Shown in pieces: positions 6,043-8,616 of a stretch of DNA of 8,616 nucleotides (the first letter of the stretch is position 1; each line of letters opens with the position of its first letter). The position numbers and the translations under genes were made by a program. A model generated the notes under the pieces. That model was not told the DNA's origin and did not search any database. It saw only the letters and a program-made list of their open reading frames with translations. The stretch comes from Bacteroidales bacterium (GTDB lineage Bacteria > Bacteroidota > Bacteroidia > Bacteroidales > JAOZVK01). Where the stretch lies: the NCBI GenBank assembly GCA_029938185.1, contig JAOZVK010000230.1:1-8616 (forward strand). The letters run 5' to 3'.

Positions 6043-6062
6043 TAAGGTTTTTGACCTATTTA
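6043..6062 (+). repeat. Palindromic repeat core, not at a gene end
   Basis: TAAGGTTTTTGACCTATTTA differs from the exact core at two bases and keeps the stem by a G-T pair. No open frame ends at its TAA, and the MITE-like element lies just upstream. It may be the remains of a former gene end or a separate dispersed copy. The second block (GTTGCTTACGC) is not recognisable here. Confidence 0.8.
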
Positions 6063-6113
6063 GTAATTTTTTAAGTATTTATTTAATTAATTTAAAATAT
6101 AAAATTTCGAAAT

Positions 6114-6767
6114 ATGAGAAAATTTTTAGTACCAATAATTTTATTTGCAGTAATATTATACTCTTGTGGTGGAGGCAATCAATCAAGCAATACTACAGAT
6201 AGTAAAGATAGCAATACAGTAGTTGTTAAAGATGATAAGGATAAGGTAAATAAACCTGATGATTCTCCTTATAGTAAAGAACTAAAATTGATAGATAAGG
6301 AAGTTTCCAAAATTAATTCGCAACTCAGTAGTCTTAAAAAAAATACAAAACAAGATGAGAAGTTGCCATGTGAAATATCTGAATGGAAAAACAAAAATGA
6401 TTTGGTTATAAAATATACAAAATCATGTGGGGATAATTCGTTATCAAGTGTTGTATGGGAATTGTATTTTATTGAATTAGATGCTAATTCAAATAAAGTT
6501 CTTTTTGGTAAATATTTAAAAGAAGAATACAATGCTCCAAAGACATACACTAAAGAAAAAGCAGAAGCTGAAGGTATTACTGATGGATATTATGACCCAA
6601 GTTTGACAAAAAAAACAGTAAGAACGGTTTACAGTATAGGTACACTTATAAAAGGTGATGAACATTTTGGTTTAATATTAGATGAAAATGGGAAAAAAAT
6701 TACCAAAGGAATAGCTGAATTTGATCGTATGTATGAACAAGTTCAAATAGATATGTTTAATAACTAA
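6114..6767 (+). CDS. Lipoprotein of unknown function
   Basis: A 217-residue lipoprotein: signal peptide with lipobox LYSC, lipidated Cys 18, then GGGNQSSN. Residues 22-52 are a low-complexity Ser/Asn/Lys/Asp tether. A short helical, possibly coiled stretch follows (54-79, SKELKLIDKEVSKINSQLSSLKK), then a globular domain with CEISEWKNKNDLVIKYTKSC (86-105), whose two Cys (86, 105) could form a disulfide, then VVWELYFIEL (113-122), a charged FGKYLKEEYN segment and EHFGLILDENGKKI (183-196). No known domain is recognised; the alternating pattern suggests beta strands. Processing implies membrane anchoring. The start is preceded by an AT-rich leader containing TTTCGAAAT with no Shine-Dalgarno. The stop codon is the start of a 93-bp repeat copy. 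Confidence 0.93.
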   Translation: MRKFLVPIILFAVILYSCGGGNQSSNTTDSKDSNTVVVKDDKDKVNKPDDSPYSKELKLIDKEVSKINSQLSSLKKNTKQDEKLPCEISEWKNKNDLVIKYTKSCGDNSLSSVVWELYFIELDANSNKVLFGKYLKEEYNAPKTYTKEKAEAEGITDGYYDPSLTKKTVRTVYSIGTLIKGDEHFGLILDENGKKITKGIAEFDRMYEQVQIDMFNN

Positions 6768-6857
6768 GGTCTTCGACCTATTTATAGTTGCTTACGCATT
6801 AGTATAAAAACAACTTAATCAGAAAGTTACGAATAAGTAAATGTCGAAAAACTTTTG
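6765..6857 (+). repeat. Full-length stop-anchored repeat, copy 1
   Basis: Begins with the stop TAA of the lipoprotein gene. It has the AGGTC-TTC-GACCT hairpin (6767-6779), GTTGCTTACGCATTAGTA, then a second half with AATCAGAAAGTTACGAATAA and AAAAACTTTTG. Aligned with 8342-8433 it shows about nine substitutions and one single-base gap, so the homologous unit is at least 93 bp, larger than a simple terminator. Confidence 0.9.
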
Positions 6858-6861
6858 CGAG

Positions 6862-6893
6862 CTGTGCAATCAAAATATTTATTGATTGCGCAG
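6862..6893. other. 12-bp hairpin after the full-length repeat
   Basis: CTGTGCAATCAA (6862-6873) pairs with TTGATTGCGCAG (6882-6893) with one G-T pair around an 8-base loop. No T-tract follows on the plus strand, so it is not a standard terminator; it may be an RNA 3'-end structure or part of a longer repeat unit. It lies 52 bases before the FISUMP gene. Confidence 0.6.
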
Positions 6894-6944
6894 GTCGGAA
6901 AAAGATAGATAACCTTTAGTTTTAATATTTAATAATATAAAAAG

Positions 6945-7553
6945 ATGAAAAAAATAACAATTATAATAACATTAGTATTTGCATTAGCAAGTTTGAGCAA
7001 AATAAACGCTCAACAAACTTCTAAATTTAAAGATAAAAGAGATAAAAAAGTTTATAAAACCGTAAAAATTGGAACACAAGTGTGGATGGCACAAAATCTT
7101 GCATACAAACCAAAAAGTGGAACATATTGGACTAATGATAAAAACGCTTATTTTTATGATTGGAATACTGCCAAAAAAGCTTGTCCAAATGGCTGGCATA
7201 TACCTTCTGAAAATGAATGGAAAAAACTAAGTAACAAACTTGGCGGACAATTTAAATCTGGTGGTAAACTGAAATCAAAAAGCAAGTTATGGAAAAGTCC
7301 AAATACTGGAGCTACAAATTCAAGTAAATTTAATGCAAAACCATATGGTTCATATTCTCATTATTCTAAAAAAATTGAGCTTCGTGGTGAATATGCTTTT
7401 TTCTGGTCATCAACAGTTAATCCCGATTTTGATTATGATAAAAATGATGATGAAGAAATCTATATGTTTGCACTTGATTTTGATGCAGCAGGCTTGAGAG
7501 AAGTATCAACAAACAGAAAAACAGGCAATTCAGTTAGATGTATTAAAGACTAA
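6945..7553 (+). CDS. FISUMP-domain exported protein
   Basis: A 202-residue protein with a signal peptide (cleavage after INA, 22) and one full-length FISUMP module (Fibrobacter succinogenes major paralogous domain). Landmarks in order: DKRDKKVYKTVKIGTQVWMAQNLAY (30-54), YWTND (61-65), YFYDWNTAKKACPNGWHIPSENEWKKL (69-95), GGKLKSKSKLWKSP (106-119), NSSKFNAKPYG (125-135), FFWSST (152-157), FALDFD (175-180) and a final SVRCIKD (196-202). Cys 80 and Cys 199 are the family's usual pair. The domain is thought to be related to the C-type-lectin-like/FGE-type fold and is usually on exported proteins of Bacteroidota and Fibrobacteres; the function is not established. The insertion NPDFDYDKNDDEE (159-171) is acidic and could bind metal. 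A broken paralogue sits at 3249-3573. The leader is AT-rich with AAAAAG just before the ATG. Confidence 0.96.
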   Translation: MKKITIIITLVFALASLSKINAQQTSKFKDKRDKKVYKTVKIGTQVWMAQNLAYKPKSGTYWTNDKNAYFYDWNTAKKACPNGWHIPSENEWKKLSNKLGGQFKSGGKLKSKSKLWKSPNTGATNSSKFNAKPYGSYSHYSKKIELRGEYAFFWSSTVNPDFDYDKNDDEEIYMFALDFDAAGLREVSTNRKTGNSVRCIKD

Positions 7554-7909
7554 TTTCGTTCACCTATCTAAGGCAGTTCTATACACGCTATTAATCTGCT
7601 AATTAGTCTCTGGACGGAAATAGATAATATCTTGTAATTCAGGTAAATATAGAGATAAATCCATTTGAATGTTTTACAATGCTATTGAATTAAAGTGTTA
7701 GTATTCAGGTATATTGAAAATCACCCCATGTACTATAGGCTTAGAGAATTACAAATATTCAAAATGAATTACATCTATAAAGATTTGTGTTTTAACGTCT
7801 TATCTATTTCCGTTCAGGCACTAATTAGCTTAATAAAATGTAAAAAACTATCGTTAGAATACTTAATAAATAAATTTAAAAATTACTAACAAATTTAAAT
7901 ATAACAGTT
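7554..7909. other. Gene-free stretch carrying a second MITE-like element
   Basis: After the FISUMP stop the sequence TTCACCTATCTAA (7560-7572) vaguely resembles the palindromic repeat without its left arm, perhaps a decayed copy. The MITE-like element (7607-7820) follows, then an AT-rich leader (7829-7909) to the start at 7910. A 64-codon open frame at 7695-7889 runs across the element's right end and is not considered a gene. Confidence 0.6.
7599..7828. mobile_element. 214-bp MITE-like element flanked by CTAATTAG
   Basis: The element proper is 7607-7820. Its 21-bp ends (7607-7627 against 7800-7820) are complementary at 18 positions, with a perfect inner block ACGGAAATAGATAA. It is flanked on both sides by exactly CTAATTAG (7599-7606 and 7821-7828), again 8 bp. 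Because CTAATTAG is itself a palindrome, it may instead be part of 29-bp inverted ends, in which case no clear target duplication remains. The interior has no transposase-sized frame. The end sequence differs from that of the 109-bp element, so a different transposase family is likely. Confidence 0.78.
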
Positions 7910-8344
7910 ATGAAAATCAAAACAGTTTTTTTTGGAATATTATTATTAATACAAAGTCTATTTATTTTGGCTCAAAACCATAAAGTGGGAAACGAATTAC
8001 ATGGAGGTATTATAGTTTTTACAGATGGCGAGCATGGGCTTATAATCAGTAAAACAAATATTGGCGATAAATGCTCATATGATGATGCAGTATTAAAATG
8101 TAAAGAATATAGTACTGAAAAATCATATGTTAGTGCATCACAATGGTATTTACCTTCTATTGGTGAACTTACATTAATAAAATCATATCATGAAAAATTA
8201 GGAAAATACAAGTTAGATGAAGAGCCATATTGGAGTTCTACTGTAAAAAATAAAGAATCAGCTTGGGCATTTTTGTTTAACATTGTTGCTTCCTTAACGC
8301 CAAAACATATTAAATATAGAGTAAGAGCTGTAAGAGCTTTTTAA
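7910..8344 (+). CDS. DUF1566/Lcl C-terminal-like exported protein
   Basis: A 144-residue protein with a signal peptide (cleavage after ILA at 21, mature QNHKVG). The mature part follows the DUF1566 (Lcl C-terminal) pattern: VGNELHGGIIVFTDGEHGLIISK (26-48), CSYDDAVLKCKEY (55-67, the A-x-x-x-C helix), a SQWYLPSIGELTLI segment (77-90) in the place of the family's DWRLPSxxEL, YWSSTV (107-112), AWAFLFN (118-124) and a terminal YRVRAVRAF (136-144). Cys 55 and 64 are present. It is a compact version, lacking the usual longer inserts. The family is related to C-type-lectin-like modules and to the neighbouring FISUMP domain; members include adhesins and phage-tail or surface proteins, but the role here is unknown. 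Its stop is the start of a full repeat copy. Confidence 0.95.
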   Translation: MKIKTVFFGILLLIQSLFILAQNHKVGNELHGGIIVFTDGEHGLIISKTNIGDKCSYDDAVLKCKEYSTEKSYVSASQWYLPSIGELTLIKSYHEKLGKYKLDEEPYWSSTVKNKESAWAFLFNIVASLTPKHIKYRVRAVRAF

Positions 8345-8433
8345 GGTCTTCGACCTATTTAATGTTGCTTACGCATTAGTACAGAGACAATTTAATTAGG
8401 AAGTTACGAATAAGTAATGTCAAAAAACTTTTG
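8342..8433 (+). repeat. Full-length stop-anchored repeat, copy 2
   Basis: Begins with the stop TAA of the DUF1566-like gene, has the AGGTC-TTC-GACCT hairpin (8344-8356), GTTGCTTACGCATTAGTA and GTTACGAATAAGTAA, and ends in AAAAAACTTTTG. The alignment to 6765-6857 covers the whole unit. After it the two loci diverge, each into its own hairpin-forming tail. Confidence 0.9.
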
Positions 8434-8458
8434 GACTATCTGTGTAAGCTTGGACATC

Positions 8459-8504
8459 ACTATCTATTAAACAATTTGGTGTGGCTTTTAACCACGCCGA
8501 TAGT
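8459..8504. other. Two-level hairpin downstream of the last gene
   Basis: An outer stem ACTATC (8459-8464) with GATAGT (8499-8504) encloses an inner 7-bp stem GGTGTGG (8478-8484) with CCACGCC (8492-8498, one G-T pair) and a 7-base loop. The arms on the right are continuous, while a 13-base bulge lies on the left. It is GC-rich for this region. No T-tract follows, so it could be an RNA structure or part of a mobile repeat. From here to the end of the window no gene is visible. Confidence 0.55.
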
Positions 8505-8525
8505 AATTTATTACTCAGCTTTGTT

Positions 8526-8543
8526 GTTTGGGTAGCCCAAAAC
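8526..8543. other. Short hairpin TTTGGG-TAG-CCCAAA
   Basis: A perfect 6-bp stem (8527-8532 with 8536-8541) and a 3-base loop. It contains GGGTAGCC, the same eight bases that end the 109-bp MITE-like element at 6015-6022, but the sequence inside it matches only weakly and no partner end is present in the window. Confidence 0.4.
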
Positions 8544-8616
8544 ACTATTATGGCTTGATTGTATTTGCATACTTTAATAAAAAATTGTAAGTATTAATCT
8601 TGTACAAAATTTTCGC

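Larger units (their letters stand above)
5812..6113. other. Gene-free stretch carrying an inserted MITE-like element
   Basis: No coding frame. From left to right it has the tail of the stop-overlapping terminator, AT-rich spacer, a 109-bp MITE-like insertion (5914-6022) with its target duplication, a palindromic repeat copy (6043-6062), and the AT-rich leader of the lipoprotein gene at 6114. Confidence 0.7.

Noticed and set aside
6269..6550. 93-codon open frame on the minus strand
   Set aside because: Antisense to the lipoprotein gene at 6114-6767, with no support of its own; the same reasoning removes 5072-5278 and 6984-7199.
7695..7889. 64-codon open frame on the plus strand
   Set aside because: It starts inside the 214-bp MITE-like element and runs across its right inverted end into AT-rich leader; the product has no signal peptide or domain, unlike every neighbour.
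316..8344. Shine-Dalgarno sites used to set starts
   Set aside because: No start is preceded by a convincing GGAGG-type site; starts were chosen from signal peptides and domain beginnings, consistent with Bacteroidota practice.
4499..8433. Integron cassette array (gene followed by attC-like repeat)
   Set aside because: The gene-plus-repeat layout is suggestive, but the repeats lack paired GTTRRRY/RYYYAAC core sites and the attC arm arrangement, and no tyrosine integrase is present in the window.
8526..8543. Second copy of the GGCTACCC-type MITE end
   Set aside because: Only GGGTAGCC and a loose neighbouring stretch match; no opposite end or CAAAACAC duplication was found in the window.
1..8616. 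tRNA genes, CRISPR arrays, riboswitches
   Set aside because: No T-arm-like GGTTCRA block with matching stems, no evenly spaced identical repeats with unique spacers, and no recognisable riboswitch core were seen on either strand.

Overview
The window is very AT-rich and reads as accessory DNA of a Bacteroidota bacterium, probably a Bacteroidales/Marinilabiliales-like lineage. The reasons are two FISUMP-type exported proteins (one broken), a DUF1566/Lcl-type exported protein, a membrane SpoIIE/PP2C phosphatase with the RIQEAMLP linker common in Bacteroidota, short lipoproteins with Cys-Gly-Gly after the lipobox, A/T-rich start contexts without Shine-Dalgarno sequences, and palindromic intergenic repeats. 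Every convincing gene lies on the + strand, mostly as single genes with long AT-rich gaps. No tRNA, rRNA, CRISPR array or transposase gene is visible.

Layout. Positions 1-1515 hold two small exported proteins of unknown function (316-642, 781-1386), bracketed by a 54-bp inverted repeat (2-55 and 1462-1515). Positions 1516-1780 hold a REP-like GC-rich hairpin cluster and a third copy of the inner 26 bp of that repeat. A membrane SpoIIE-type phosphatase follows (1781-3136). Next comes a decayed FISUMP gene (3249-3573) that has lost its centre and its frame. From 3743 to the end runs a series of exported-protein genes: a two-domain lipoprotein (3743-4501), two periplasmic or surface proteins with nearly the same leader (4671-5291, 5404-5811), a lipoprotein (6114-6767), an intact FISUMP protein (6945-7553) and a DUF1566/Lcl-like protein (7910-8344).

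The most striking feature is the repeat content. A short palindromic element, core TAAGGTCTTCGACCTATTTA, often followed by GTTGCTTACGCATTAG, occurs about eight times on both strands. In five copies its first bases are the stop codon of a gene, so the hairpin begins in the last base or bases of the coding sequence. Variant copies change both arms together and keep the hairpin, which suggests an RNA-level role such as termination or 3'-end protection. Two non-coding MITE-like insertions can be delimited: a 109-bp element at 5914-6022 with about 23-bp inverted ends and a perfect 8-bp target duplication (AAACTTTA), and a 214-bp element at 7607-7820 with 21-bp ends flanked by CTAATTAG.

How the genes work together is not evident. 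Apart from the phosphatase, which probably feeds a partner-switching pathway whose partners are not here, all products carry export signals. The region looks like a reshuffled store of small surface or periplasmic protein genes separated by repeats, not a metabolic operon.
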